Shown piece after piece: positions 34,992-44,014 of a stretch of DNA of 64,000 nt (its first letter is position 1; each line of letters opens with the position of its first letter). The stretch is taken from NCBI RefSeq assembly GCF_011440305.1, contig NZ_JAAOIW010000003.1, forward strand, positions 1 to 64,000. The letters are read 5' to 3'. This DNA comes from Paenibacillus agricola. Lineage in GTDB: Bacteria; Bacillota; Bacilli; Paenibacillales; NBRC-103111. The translations under genes and the position numbers were made by a program. A model generated the notes under the pieces. That model was not told the origin of the DNA. It made no database searches and saw nothing but the letters and a program-made list of their open reading frames with translations.

Positions 34992-35008
34992 AAGAATACT
35001 ATGCATTA

Positions 35009-35038
35009 ATAATACTCTTATAGTTACATTTTTGTCAA
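35009..35038 (-). promoter_or_regulatory. Sigma-A promoter of leader D
   Basis: TTGACA (35033-35038), 18-bp spacer, TATTAT (35009-35014) on the minus strand, starting only 10 bp after the queE stop codon. The ATAGGA box starts 17 bp after the -10. A TATTC/GAATA inverted repeat surrounds the box in this leader only. Confidence 0.8.
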
Positions 35039-35047
35039 TATATATAA

Positions 35048-35776
35048 TTAAACACCACGCTTATTTCCCCACATCCAAGTATGAAGCTGCGGTAAAACCC
35101 TCACCTTTTTAAAATCACTTGAGGTCATCACCGCCTGTATCAACCACATATATCGTTCAATTAATTGCTGTAGTAACACATCTCGATTGGCTTCTATAAC
35201 ATCGTGGTTTCCTGCCTGTAAATATAAATCAGCATGGGGATAGCGGAGATGGACGATCCTTGCGTAATCCAAATCGACCTCGTCGAAGATGACCACTTTC
35301 AAGCTAAAATTTCTTCGACCTGTGGTTAATTTTTCTACAATAGGATCCAATAGTGCCCAGTCCGTAATCATATTTGAGCTCGGAGGCTTTGGTGACAACG
35401 TTAATTCGTCAATATCCATAAACCAATCCTGCCAACGACTTCCCTGTGTCTCCAAGGCAATCTCTATTCCACGCGCATGCAGAACCTCGATTAATTCACT
35501 TAGTTGTTTAATTAAGGCAGGATTACCGCCAGAGATGGTAACGTGGCTACAGGTAGCTGTACCTAATTGATCTAGCTCATGTTCAATCTCACGGGCTGAC
35601 ATCCATCTAATGTCCTGCTTGGCAGAGCCATCCCAAGTAAATGAAGAGTCACACCACGAGCAGGAGTAGTCGCAACCCGCTGTACGAACAAACATCGTTT
35701 TTTGACCAATAACCATTCCCTCACCTTGTATGGTAGGACCAAATAGTTCAAGAACAGGTATACCTTTAGCTTCCAT
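35048..35776 (-). CDS. queE: 7-carboxy-7-deazaguanine synthase (radical SAM)
   Basis: About 242 residues from [20 protein letters not shown], where the ATG overlaps the queD end by 11 bp and AAAGGCGGG lies upstream; the start at 35809 is less likely. The radical-SAM cluster motif is CDYSCSWC (CX3CX2C), followed by the HVTISGGNPAL glycine-rich segment. It rearranges 6-carboxy-tetrahydropterin to 7-carboxy-7-deazaguanine, the second dedicated step of queuosine precursor synthesis. Last gene of queC-queD-queE; no hairpin terminator separates it from the LLM promoter. Confidence 0.94.
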   Translation of the reverse strand: MEAKGIPVLELFGPTIQGEGMVIGQKTMFVRTAGCDYSCSWCDSSFTWDGSAKQDIRWMSAREIEHELDQLGTATCSHVTISGGNPALIKQLSELIEVLHARGIEIALETQGSRWQDWFMDIDELTLSPKPPSSNMITDWALLDPIVEKLTTGRRNFSLKVVIFDEVDLDYARIVHLRYPHADLYLQAGNHDVIEANRDVLLQQLIERYMWLIQAVMTSSDFKKVRVLPQLHTWMWGNKRGV

Positions 35777-36212
35777 AGCTTTCACCCGCCTTTGGACGGT
35801 ATATGACATAGCTTGTAGGTGTCTCCCTTAAAAACACTTGGATGCAGACAGGTCGATTCAGGGTTGTGTCCAAATGCTCTTGTACAAGATTACATATGGT
35901 TTTTGCTATAATTTCACTTGTTGGAAATCGTGCGGAATCATCCTGATCAAATTTACTATCGTTGTTCAATAGCGTATGATCGAAACGGTCGTGAATAAGC
36001 TTCTTAATCAATGAAAAATTGACAAGGAAGCCTACTTCGTCCAGTTCATTACCTGCAATAGTAATATTGGCAAAATAAGTGTGCCCATGCATTTGTGAAC
36101 ATTGTCCAGCAGCTTCGGCGGGTATATAATGAGCCGCTGCAAAGTGGAAGTCTTTATTTAGTTCAAATTGGAAAGGATGGGTGACTGAAGGATACATTTG
36201 TTGGAGCATCAC
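35766..36212 (-). CDS. queD: 6-carboxy-5,6,7,8-tetrahydropterin synthase
   Basis: 148 residues, normal length. Zinc-binding histidines occur in [10 protein letters not shown] and MHGHTY, and the catalytic Cys in GQCSQMHGH; the C-terminal Glu region ends [14 protein letters not shown]. It converts dihydroneopterin triphosphate to carboxy-tetrahydropterin. The ATG overlaps the queC stop by 4 bp, so the genes are translationally coupled. Confidence 0.94.
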   Translation of the reverse strand: MMLQQMYPSVTHPFQFELNKDFHFAAAHYIPAEAAGQCSQMHGHTYFANITIAGNELDEVGFLVNFSLIKKLIHDRFDHTLLNNDSKFDQDDSARFPTSEIIAKTICNLVQEHLDTTLNRPVCIQVFLRETPTSYVIYRPKAGESYGS

Positions 36213-36871
36213 AATCCCCTGCCATTTCTTGAAGCGACGTAATCATCGAGACCCCGTTTGCGAAGACGGCATGCTGGACATTCTCCACAGCCTTCAGCGA
36301 TGATCCCATTGTAACAAGTAAGTGTTCGATTACGGACATAATCAAATGCTCCCAAATGGTCGGATAACGCCCATGTTTCAGCTTTATTTAACCACATTAA
36401 TGGCGTCTCAATAACAAAGGAGTAGTCCATTGACAAATTCAAAGTTACATTAAGAGATTTAATAAATATGTCGCGGCAATCCGGATATCCACTGAAATCC
36501 GTCTCACATACACCGGTAATGATATGCCGTGCGCCCAATTGCTTGGCTAAAACTGCTGCAAATGACAGGAACAAATGGTTTCTGCCGTCAACAAACGTAT
36601 TGGGGAGTTTCCCCTCTTCCTCTTTGATGTCGATATCGTCCCGTGTTAAAGCACTCGGAGCCAGTTGGTTCAATAATGACATATCCAGAACATGGTGCTT
36701 GACACCCAAATCCTGAGCTATACTAGCCGCACATTCCAACTCCAGCTTGTGGCGCTGGCCATAATTAAACGTGATTGCCTCTACCTCGCTATATCGGGCC
36801 TTAGCCCAGAATAGGCAGGTCGTACTATCTTGTCCGCCACTAAAAACAACTACAGCTTTTTCGTTTTTCAT
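36209..36871 (-). CDS. queC: 7-cyano-7-deazaguanine synthase
   Basis: 220 residues from [16 protein letters not shown]; the in-frame start at 36919 is rejected because AGAGAGGAA lies just before 36871. The PP-loop SGGQDST and the C-terminal zinc site [13 protein letters not shown] are intact. It makes preQ0 from carboxy-deazaguanine with ATP and ammonia. It is the first gene of the operon behind a preQ1 riboswitch; queF is not in the window. Confidence 0.95.
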   Translation of the reverse strand: MKNEKAVVVFSGGQDSTTCLFWAKARYSEVEAITFNYGQRHKLELECAASIAQDLGVKHHVLDMSLLNQLAPSALTRDDIDIKEEEGKLPNTFVDGRNHLFLSFAAVLAKQLGARHIITGVCETDFSGYPDCRDIFIKSLNVTLNLSMDYSFVIETPLMWLNKAETWALSDHLGAFDYVRNRTLTCYNGIIAEGCGECPACRLRKRGLDDYVASRNGRGL

Positions 36872-36879
36872 AGGTGTTC

Positions 36880-36913
36880 CTCTCTTTTCTACAGAATTGA
36901 GATAAAAAGAGAG
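36880..36913 (-). promoter_or_regulatory. Hairpin sequestering the queC ribosome site
   Basis: On the minus strand CTCTCTTTT (36905-36913) can pair over 9 bp with AAAAGAGAG (36880-36888), which contains the queC Shine-Dalgarno sequence. The same pairing strand could instead bind AAGAGAG in the 5' part of the preQ1 aptamer, giving two alternative structures. Confidence 0.6.
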
Positions 36914-36948
36914 ATTCAAAATTAACTATACAAACAAAGATCAAATAC

Positions 36949-36964
36949 GATATCTGCAGATATC
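36949..36964. repeat. Perfect 16-bp palindrome downstream of the preQ1 aptamer
   Basis: GATATCTGCAGATATC is fully self-complementary and lies 6 bases after the aptamer end in the transcript. No strong T-run follows, so it is not an ordinary terminator; it may be a pausing or spacer hairpin. Confidence 0.6.
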
Positions 36965-36970
36965 ATTTCT

Positions 36971-37005
36971 TTAGTTTTTTATAGAGGGAGTTTTTCGAAC
37001 CTCTC
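36971..37005 (-). ncRNA. preQ1-I riboswitch aptamer
   Basis: The minus-strand sequence starts AGAGGTTCGAAAAACTC, closes with CCTCT, and ends with the A-rich tail ATAAAAAACTAA, matching the preQ1-I class consensus: P1 AGAGG/CCTCT, a loop, and the tail that forms the pseudoknot. It lies about 100 nt before queC, the expected partner operon. preQ1 binding should lower expression. Confidence 0.94.
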
Positions 37006-37022
37006 TTGTCTCTGTTAGACAA

Positions 37023-37038
37023 GTACATGTACATGTAC
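37023..37038. promoter_or_regulatory. GTACAT-repeat palindrome in the que promoter region
   Basis: GTACATGTACATGTAC is a perfect 16-bp palindrome made of the overlapping repeat TGTACA. It is about 18 bp upstream of the aptamer, where the -10 region should be (TTCGTT and TACATG spaced 17 bp are a weak candidate promoter). Possible operator; the protein is unknown. Confidence 0.4.
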
Positions 37039-37262
37039 ATGAAAGAATAACGAATTTTCATCCGTTTTCATTCGTAACTATACCACACAATTCCGTTTAT
37101 TGTGAATCCATAGAGAATAGCCCGCCATAAGGCAGGCAGGCCAACTAACCAAACGGCTCCACGGCTGGACTCGCCTAGTCTACAAAATCATTCTCCCGTC
37201 TGGTATAATTACCCAAGTATTGTAAAATGATTAACGCACCATACAAAGGAGGAGTACAAACC

Positions 37263-38258
37263 ATGAGATTGGGTATTATCGGATCAACAGGCCATATCAA
37301 TTATGTAATGAACGGACTACGAGAACTGCCCCATGTCCACCTTGTAGGCGTATCAGCAGGTTCCTTAGGAGAATCCATTGATAACCTTATCCGCATCGTA
37401 CATCAAGAAGGGCATTCACCTACTCTTTATTCAAATTTTATCGAGTTGCTTGATCAAGCTAAGCCTGATATCGTTGCTGTGGCTTGTTACTTTCACGATC
37501 ACGCGAAAATAGCGGCGGAGGCTTTACGAAGAGGCATTCATGTTTTTGTAGAAAAACCTGTGGCAACTTCCTTAGAAGACTTAGACATGCTAAAGGAAGC
37601 TTACCAAAGTTCAGGACAAGCCCAGCTTGCTGCTATGTTCGGAATCCGTTATGATCCTGCATTTTATACGGCGTGGCATGCGGTAAAGAATGGAGCAGTC
37701 GGTCGAATACGACTATTACATGCACAGAAATCGTATCGTCTTGGTAAACGGGGAGAGCATTTTACGAGCAGGCAGACTTATGGGGGAACGATTCCTTGGG
37801 TTGGAAGCCATGCTATTGATTGGGTTCATTGGTATAGCGGTGAACGCTTTGAGACCGTTTACGCCTCTCACTCCACGCAAGACAATGGAGGGCATGGCGA
37901 ATTGGAAACTACGGCGATGTGTCTTTTTACCATGTCTAACGAGGTTTCAGCAACGGTTAGTATTGATTATTTACGACCAACTGCAGCGCCAACTCACGGT
38001 GATGATAGGATTCGGATTACTGGAGCAGAAGGCATACTTGAGATTCGTGATCAGCAAGTACTGCTTATTAACGGGAATGAAAGCGGCGTCCAAATGCTGC
38101 CGTTACTGCCTAAAATAGAAATCTTCGCGGACTTTGTACGGCAAATCACCGAAGGCAGTGTATGTTTGGTAAGCCCTGAGGATGCGTTTTATGTTACGGA
38201 AGCTTGTTTAAGGGCAGTTATTGCCGCTGATGAGAAAAGAGTAATCAGATTTGAATAG
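37263..38258 (+). CDS. Gfo/Idh/MocA-family oxidoreductase
   Basis: 331 residues from MRLGIIGSTGHINYV, ten bases after AAAGGAGG; the in-frame start at 37227 is upstream of that site. It has the N-terminal Rossmann fold and the VFVEKPVAT motif (EKP near residue 105), then the C-terminal beta-sheet domain typical of NAD(P)-dependent sugar oxidoreductases. The nucleotide-binding loop reads GSTGHI rather than GxGxxG. It lies convergent to the GH97 gene and probably oxidises a sugar derivative; substrate unknown. A TATAAT (37204-37209) lies upstream. Confidence 0.87.
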   Translation: MRLGIIGSTGHINYVMNGLRELPHVHLVGVSAGSLGESIDNLIRIVHQEGHSPTLYSNFIELLDQAKPDIVAVACYFHDHAKIAAEALRRGIHVFVEKPVATSLEDLDMLKEAYQSSGQAQLAAMFGIRYDPAFYTAWHAVKNGAVGRIRLLHAQKSYRLGKRGEHFTSRQTYGGTIPWVGSHAIDWVHWYSGERFETVYASHSTQDNGGHGELETTAMCLFTMSNEVSATVSIDYLRPTAAPTHGDDRIRITGAEGILEIRDQQVLLINGNESGVQMLPLLPKIEIFADFVRQITEGSVCLVSPEDAFYVTEACLRAVIAADEKRVIRFE

Positions 38259-38345
38259 GATATGAAAATAAGGACATGCCGTGATACTTGGCTGTCTGAT
38301 CGAGGTTTCTTTTGGTAAGACTTTTCATTTCTTGTATGGCTGGTC

Positions 38346-38389
38346 GAGAAGGCAGGCTGCCACGATGAACACTAACAAGCCTGCTTCTC
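38346..38389. terminator. Hairpin between convergent genes
   Basis: GAGAAGGCAGGCT (38346-38358) pairs with AGCCTGCTTCTC (38378-38389) with one bulged G. No T-run follows on either strand, so it is an imperfect candidate terminator for the oxidoreductase (plus) and the GH97 gene (minus). Confidence 0.45.
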
Positions 38390-38437
38390 TACCTCAAAAT
38401 GACCCAACCTCTAGAAAACAAATCCCACAATCTCGGT

Positions 38438-40270
38438 TTATATCGCCCTTGTAAGCCGAATAACAGCACCGCCGTTTACTTTTAAAGGAAGATGCAGCGT
38501 ATCCTGTTTCGTAACAGACTCTTTACGCACAGTAATATCAGTTGAATGCTTAAACCGGTAATGATCCAACGGACCAAAAACCTCTTCATAAATTTCAGCC
38601 TCAAAGGCAACACCGCTCTCAAGAAAATCGAGTGATACATGCGCCGTTCTTCCTCCAGCCGCACATATGGTGCCTACGAACCAATCTTCACCGTTTCTTC
38701 TAGCCATCGTAACAAAACGCCCAGGGTAGCCTTCGAGCAGAAGCGTCTGATCCCATGCAGCCGGAACCTGCTGCAAGAATGGCTTCCCTGCGCTTTCCGT
38801 GTAAGCTTCTATCGAATCCGCAAAATTTTGTACGGCGGATTCGAAGATAACCGACAACGCCAGCTGATGGCAATGTCCGGTGCGAGTCAGCCTGGAGAAG
38901 GTAACCGGCGTATAATCCATCGCACCTACGACATTGCGGGTGAAAGGAACGGTGCAATTGTGAGCTGCATTGGGTCCCTCATTCAAGTCATTTTTCCAAT
39001 ATTCCGCTCCAAGAATGCCTTCTCTAGTCATCACATGCGGCCAACGGCGTTCCTCTCCGGACGGTTTGGTGGAGCCGTGGTAATTGATCATTAGCTTATA
39101 TTCCAAGGCTACACGGGCAATCATATCGTACACTTGTATGCGCTCCTGAGCATCACTGTCAAAGAAATCAATCTTGACACCCTTCACTCCCCAGCCCGCC
39201 CATAAGCTGAGCTTGCTCCGGCACTCTTCTTCCTCTTTCAAATTTTTGTAATGGGACCAGAGCCAAATACCAACGCCTTTGGGCTCTGCATAACGGATCA
39301 ATTCGGGAACGTCCGTCGTACTTTCTTCCCGGTCCCAACCGCCATCAACAAGCGAATACTCCCAACTCATTTCTGAAGCAAAATCTACGAACCGCTTTTG
39401 TTTCTCATGGTCTCTAGGGGAGAGGCTGTCAGGATGCCAAGACCATGCGCTGCGGCCCGGTTTAATCCACGAAAGATCTTCGACCTCAGAAGGCGGATTC
39501 AGATGAAACACCAAGACCGATTCCACAATCGCAGCAAGGCTTTCTCCGATGATTGCCGCCCTCCAAGGCGTAGCCAAATAACCTTGCGTGATGTTAGGTC
39601 CCGGTTGATCAGGCGCAAAAGCTAGGTCGAATGCGCGAGCACGCTCTTTGTTTACTTTTAAATGAGAGCCGCAATAGTCCCCAAATACAGCTGCTTCCGT
39701 CAATAGCATCCAAGCATCATTTCCTACTTGAAACAGCATCGGAAAAGCATAATCTTTTTCATCCATTTGCTCCGGCATGTTCAGATCGTAAGTACGCTCA
39801 TAACATTCCATAAACTTCTGCGCCCACACATTCACAAGTGTTTCCTGGGGCAAGACAAATCCAGTTGGCTCAGATGTAATCAGCAGCTTGCCCTCACCGG
39901 GTATTTGATAGCGGAAGGCGACGCCGTCGTTGTAAGCACGGCACACGAGTTGAAGCCCGTGTCCGTTTTTATCAAAGAAAAGCGTTAACTCATGGGCATG
40001 GTTTACGTAGTGAGAAGCTTTACCGTGCGGAAGCGTGTAAGCTTCATCAATAGTTTGGGTATCAGCATGGGTGAACGACAGCCCCTCTGTAAAGCTTTCA
40101 CGATCCGTCACGATGCCTAAGGGTGATGGCGCAAGAACGGTTTTCCCCTCCTTATGAACGGTATATTCCAGCTTACCCGCTCCGTCCAATACTACGTGGA
40201 ATTGAATATTGCCATTGGGTGATTGGAGAGACCAGCTTTGTTTGGTTAATAGTCCGATCGTTTGTTTCAT
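38438..40270 (-). CDS. GH97-family glycoside hydrolase
   Basis: 610 residues with no signal peptide. N-terminal beta-sandwich (SPNGNIQFHVVLDGAGKLEY), catalytic barrel and C-terminal domain are in GH97 order; recognisable blocks are EYSLVDGGWD, WGVKGVKIDFFDSDAQ, INYHGSTKPSGEERRWP, TREGILGAEYW and FTRNVVGAMDYTPVTF. Family members are calcium-dependent alpha-glucosidases or alpha-galactosidases. GGGAGG precedes the ATG. It is the last gene after SBP and two permeases (42325-40313), so it probably cleaves imported oligosaccharides in the cytoplasm. Confidence 0.9.
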   Translation of the reverse strand: MKQTIGLLTKQSWSLQSPNGNIQFHVVLDGAGKLEYTVHKEGKTVLAPSPLGIVTDRESFTEGLSFTHADTQTIDEAYTLPHGKASHYVNHAHELTLFFDKNGHGLQLVCRAYNDGVAFRYQIPGEGKLLITSEPTGFVLPQETLVNVWAQKFMECYERTYDLNMPEQMDEKDYAFPMLFQVGNDAWMLLTEAAVFGDYCGSHLKVNKERARAFDLAFAPDQPGPNITQGYLATPWRAAIIGESLAAIVESVLVFHLNPPSEVEDLSWIKPGRSAWSWHPDSLSPRDHEKQKRFVDFASEMSWEYSLVDGGWDREESTTDVPELIRYAEPKGVGIWLWSHYKNLKEEEECRSKLSLWAGWGVKGVKIDFFDSDAQERIQVYDMIARVALEYKLMINYHGSTKPSGEERRWPHVMTREGILGAEYWKNDLNEGPNAAHNCTVPFTRNVVGAMDYTPVTFSRLTRTGHCHQLALSVIFESAVQNFADSIEAYTESAGKPFLQQVPAAWDQTLLLEGYPGRFVTMARRNGEDWFVGTICAAGGRTAHVSLDFLESGVAFEAEIYEEVFGPLDHYRFKHSTDITVRKESVTKQDTLHLPLKVNGGAVIRLTRAI

Positions 40271-40312
40271 AGTATAAATCCTCCCATATTTAGAAGATAG
40301 TTAGTTAATGTC

Positions 40313-41209
40313 TTATCCTTTCAAAGAACCAATCATCACGCCTTTAACAAAATGCTTTTGTACAAACGGATACATGATGATAAGTGGCAGGCTGGCAAAA
40401 ATAATTAATGAATACTTCAACAGCTCATTCAAATACAGCCTTTGATTCTGGTCCGCCACATTCAGTGTTAAGTTATCCGATGTATTTAAGAGCAATATTT
40501 CCCGCAAAAAGATTTGCAGCGGATATTTGTTTTTATCCGATAAATACAGCAAAGCATCAAAAAAGCTGTTCCAGTGATCCACGGCATAAAATAAAGTAAT
40601 AACCGCAACAATGGCTCCAGATACCGGCAGCACGACACTCCACATAAACCGGAAATTGCCGCATCCATCGATCTTGGCCGATTCGAGTAATTCGTCCGGA
40701 ATGTTGCTGCGAAAAAAACTCATCGCCACGATAACATTGAATACACTAAGAGCGTTCGGTATCAGTAGCGCCCAGCGGGTATTCAGAAGACCCAGATCCT
40801 TAACCAGCAAATAAGTAGGAATCATACCGCCGGAAAAAATCATCGTAAACGTAAACATAAGAAGTATAAATTTACGACCGGATAAGTCTTTCCTTGAAAG
40901 CGGGTAGGCCGCTGCCAAAGTAAGGATAACGTTTATACATGTACCTACTGCCGTATAGAAAATACTATTGGCATATCCGGTCCACACATCCTTGTGCTCT
41001 ATAACCGCTTTATATCCCTGCAGTCCGGGCTCGACAGGGAGAAGCCATACCCTACCAGACATCAAGGCACTCGGAGAGCTTAAGGAAGCGCTAACCACAT
41101 AGATGAGCGGATATAAAACCGCAACCAATATAAGGCATGACAATATAATGATACCGAAGGAAAACAGCTTGTCTCCACCTGTTTCTTGCCTAATACTCTG
41201 TTCCTTCAT
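40313..41209 (-). CDS. LplC/YtcP-type sugar ABC permease
   Basis: 298 residues with six hydrophobic segments; the EAA loop is LLESAKIDGCGNFRFMWSVV and the C-terminus FVQKHFVKGVMIGSLKG is characteristic of the LplC group. It starts 18 bp after the LplB-type gene. It forms the channel with 41228-42199. No ATPase is encoded nearby, so a shared MsmX-type ATPase is likely. Confidence 0.92.
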   Translation of the reverse strand: MKEQSIRQETGGDKLFSFGIIILSCLILVAVLYPLIYVVSASLSSPSALMSGRVWLLPVEPGLQGYKAVIEHKDVWTGYANSIFYTAVGTCINVILTLAAAYPLSRKDLSGRKFILLMFTFTMIFSGGMIPTYLLVKDLGLLNTRWALLIPNALSVFNVIVAMSFFRSNIPDELLESAKIDGCGNFRFMWSVVLPVSGAIVAVITLFYAVDHWNSFFDALLYLSDKNKYPLQIFLREILLLNTSDNLTLNVADQNQRLYLNELLKYSLIIFASLPLIIMYPFVQKHFVKGVMIGSLKG

Positions 41210-41227
41210 CCTCTTTCCCCTCCAAGA

Positions 41228-42199
41228 CTACCATAAACTGGTATTATTAACTTTCCGGGCAATACGGTTCACGGCAACGATCAGTATCACACCGATCAAC
41301 GATTTAAAAAGACCGATGGCGGCGGCGTAAGAAAAGTTCGGCATACCGGAGATTAAACCTACTTTATACACATAGGTGTCTATAACTTCCGACGCTGATA
41401 CATTCAAAGGATTTTGCAGGAGCAGCACCTTTTGAAATCCTACGTTCATAATACGGCCGATATCCATAATGAGGAGAATGACAATAGTCGGTAAAATTCC
41501 GGGAATATCGATATGCCAAATCCGTCTTAGCTTGCTGGCTCCGTCCATTCTGGCGGCTTCATGCAATTGTGGATCAATTCCTGACAATGCTGCCAAATAA
41601 ATGATCGAGCCCCATCCCGCCTGCTGCCACACACCGGAAAATACGTATATCGATTGGAAATACTCCGGAATTCCCATTAAGTTAACCCGTTGTCCCCCGA
41701 GCAACACAATCAAATTATTGACCAGGCCTTCCCGGGACAGCAGTTGGACGAGTATCCCCGCAATCACGACGACAGAAATAAAATGAGGTGCGTAGGTTGT
41801 CATTTGCAGCAGCTTCTTGAACCGCTCTCCAGGCAAATAATTAATACATAGTGCTAAGATGATAGGTGCTGGAAATCCGACAACAAGATTATAAACGCTC
41901 AAGGTCAGTGTATTTTTGAGAACATTCCAAAAATCATACGAGTTGAAAAATCGTTCAAAATGAGCGAGCCCGACCCACTTGCTGTGAAAAATGCCTTGGA
42001 CTACGTTGTAGTTTTTGAAGGCAATGATCAGACCCGTCATTGGAATGTAGTGAAAAATAAGCACATATGCAAATGGGATCAGCAGAAGCGTGTAAAGCTC
42101 CCAGTTTTCCCTCATTTTTTTCAAGGTTTTCAGCTTGTCGGTTGCACGGACAGGTGTTTGGGCAGAAGGATGCATCTGGGCTTTAGCTTGGTTCAACAT
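41228..42199 (-). CDS. LplB-type sugar ABC permease
   Basis: 323 residues, a polar N-terminus of about 35 residues, then YTLLLIPFAYVLIFHYIPM and five more hydrophobic segments; EAA loop LHEAARMDGASKLRRIWHID near 218. Pairs with 40313-41209 and binding protein 42325-43995. A long hairpin separates it from the binding-protein gene. Confidence 0.92.
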   Translation of the reverse strand: MLNQAKAQMHPSAQTPVRATDKLKTLKKMRENWELYTLLLIPFAYVLIFHYIPMTGLIIAFKNYNVVQGIFHSKWVGLAHFERFFNSYDFWNVLKNTLTLSVYNLVVGFPAPIILALCINYLPGERFKKLLQMTTYAPHFISVVVIAGILVQLLSREGLVNNLIVLLGGQRVNLMGIPEYFQSIYVFSGVWQQAGWGSIIYLAALSGIDPQLHEAARMDGASKLRRIWHIDIPGILPTIVILLIMDIGRIMNVGFQKVLLLQNPLNVSASEVIDTYVYKVGLISGMPNFSYAAAIGLFKSLIGVILIVAVNRIARKVNNTSLW

Positions 42200-42225
42200 T
42201 CGAAGTCCTCTCCTTCACGTAATAT

Positions 42226-42287
42226 CTCCTGATGACTGTATGGTAAATGCTTTACCGTGCAGTTGTTTACCGTACAGTCATCAGGAG
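42226..42287 (-). promoter_or_regulatory. 23-bp intercistronic stem-loop between binding protein and permease genes
   Basis: CTCCTGATGACTGTA (42226-42240) is repeated inverted at 42273-42287, and the stem continues through 42248/42265 with two G-U-type pairs, giving about 23 bp around a 16-nt loop. There is no T-run. Such a stem between the first and second gene of an ABC operon would protect the binding-protein mRNA from 3' decay and lower permease expression. Confidence 0.75.
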
Positions 42288-42324
42288 CCGTAATGCCTTG
42301 CTCAATTCATATAAGCGTACTTCA

Positions 42325-43995
42325 TTACTTCTTTATTTTGGAATAAGAATCACGTACAATTTTCAAATATTGCTGCAATCCCGCATTGTCCAATTCTTGG
42401 GTATATTTGTTCCAGTCCTTATCAATATCGAGCGAGCCTGTTACAAATTTCAGCATGAAATCCTGTACAACCGTCGAGATGTTCTTCTGGATATCGCCGA
42501 ATTGCATCAAATCCTCTTCCTTGAAGAACATGTGGGGAACCTGCATTTCAGCCTTCGAATACGGTTTGTACAGCTCCTTCGTAATCGCTTGTAGTCTGAC
42601 TTCCGTTTCTGCCTCCGGTGTAGCAGCGAGCGACATACGGAAAGCCTCGTCCTGGTAACGCGGGGCTGTTTGCGTCCAGCGATTATTATTTTTCGTTCCA
42701 AACGGCATGATCATTTGATAGGTGGCAGGTCGTCCGTCGATTCCTTTCAATCCTGCATCCGGTTTTTTCCAACCGACGCCTTCTTGACCGAGGTAGTCGC
42801 TCCAGCCTTCATTCAGCTTGGCATGCTCATCGAAGAACCAGTCGATCCAACGCATGCTCGCTTCTGGATTTTTATTGTTTCTTGTAATAACGAAAGCACC
42901 CGCACTCGGAACATGCCCTCTGTCAAATCCGAATACTTGACCATCCGGTCCCTTTAGAATAGGAACGGCGGCATAATCCTTGTACCTGCCGCTAGGCCCA
43001 TTGTCGATAGCCATATTGCCCCAATACAGCGCGGTTCCCGCACCCAAACGCGAACCGGCAGGGTCCTCTGCAAGCGCAGTCAGCGCTTTGCGGTCTTGAA
43101 TGAACGCATCTGGCTGCAGCAAACCGCCTTGTACAAGCTTATGCATGTATTTCAGCCCTTCCTTGTATCCGGGCTTATCAGCAGCAAATTCGATTAGCCC
43201 TTTGTCGACCATCAAGTAAGTCGTTTTATCGTAATAAACAAACGACTGCATGATGAAGCTTTCCGGTTCATTGTTCGAATTGGTCGTCCCGTTCGCACCA
43301 GAGAGAGGAATTTCATCGGCTTTACCATTACCGTTAGGATCCTTCGTTTTAAACGCCATCAGCACATTGTAAAGCTCTTCTGTAGTAGTCGGCATCTTTA
43401 GTCCAAGCTTGTCTAGCCACGGCTTATAAATAAACATCTTTTTAGGCATCGTGGCGTGGAATGTTTCGCCGACGTTCGGGATTGAGTATATTTTTCCATC
43501 TGGTGTGTACATATACTGGTCTAGCCATGGTGAGTTTTTCATCATCTTTTTCACATTAGGCGCATACTTATCGATCAAATCGTTAAGCGGCATAAATAAT
43601 CCTTGGCTTCCGTATGCAACCAACTGGCTGTCCGTAATGCCTGCAGACATAAATACTTCAGGCAGATCCCCGCCGGCAAGCTTGACTTGAAGCTTCTCTG
43701 CCGCAGCTGATTTCGGTACAACCTCCCACTCCACATGAACATTCGTTTTGCTTTCATACCATTTCGTAAAATCATTCGTTTCGAGGTTCTCAACGTTCAC
43801 GTCCTGCTGTGTGAGTACCTTAAGGTTGATTTTGTCATTACTGATAGGGTATTGCCCTGCTGGATTAATTTTTGCCTCACTCGTATTTTCCGCAGTGCTC
43901 ACCGTTTCTTTATTCGCCTCGCTGCATGCGCTTAAAACCAACGTGCCGCTAATTACAATACAAAGTGACGATAGAAGCGTTCTTTTCTTTGTCAT
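42325..43995 (-). CDS. LplA-type ABC solute-binding lipoprotein
   Basis: 556 residues from MTKKRTLLSSLCIVISG, seven bases after AGGAGG; the start at 44013 is less likely. Lipoprotein signal with LVLSACSEAN, then a large COG1653/LplA-type domain (TKWYESKTNVHVEWEVVP, FKTKDPNGNGKADEIPLSGA with its Ca-binding-like DPNGNGKAD loop, MRWIDWFFDEHAKL). It binds an oligosaccharide for permeases 41228 and 40313. A cre-like site just before the gene suggests catabolite control; the YesMN-type pair upstream is its likely activator. Confidence 0.92.
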   Translation of the reverse strand: MTKKRTLLSSLCIVISGTLVLSACSEANKETVSTAENTSEAKINPAGQYPISNDKINLKVLTQQDVNVENLETNDFTKWYESKTNVHVEWEVVPKSAAAEKLQVKLAGGDLPEVFMSAGITDSQLVAYGSQGLFMPLNDLIDKYAPNVKKMMKNSPWLDQYMYTPDGKIYSIPNVGETFHATMPKKMFIYKPWLDKLGLKMPTTTEELYNVLMAFKTKDPNGNGKADEIPLSGANGTTNSNNEPESFIMQSFVYYDKTTYLMVDKGLIEFAADKPGYKEGLKYMHKLVQGGLLQPDAFIQDRKALTALAEDPAGSRLGAGTALYWGNMAIDNGPSGRYKDYAAVPILKGPDGQVFGFDRGHVPSAGAFVITRNNKNPEASMRWIDWFFDEHAKLNEGWSDYLGQEGVGWKKPDAGLKGIDGRPATYQMIMPFGTKNNNRWTQTAPRYQDEAFRMSLAATPEAETEVRLQAITKELYKPYSKAEMQVPHMFFKEEDLMQFGDIQKNISTVVQDFMLKFVTGSLDIDKDWNKYTQELDNAGLQQYLKIVRDSYSKIKK

Positions 43996-44014
43996 TGTGA
44001 TAAACCTCCTCATT

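Noticed and set aside
38639-39094. 151-codon plus-strand frame
   Set aside because: Antisense to the conserved catalytic part of the GH97 gene.
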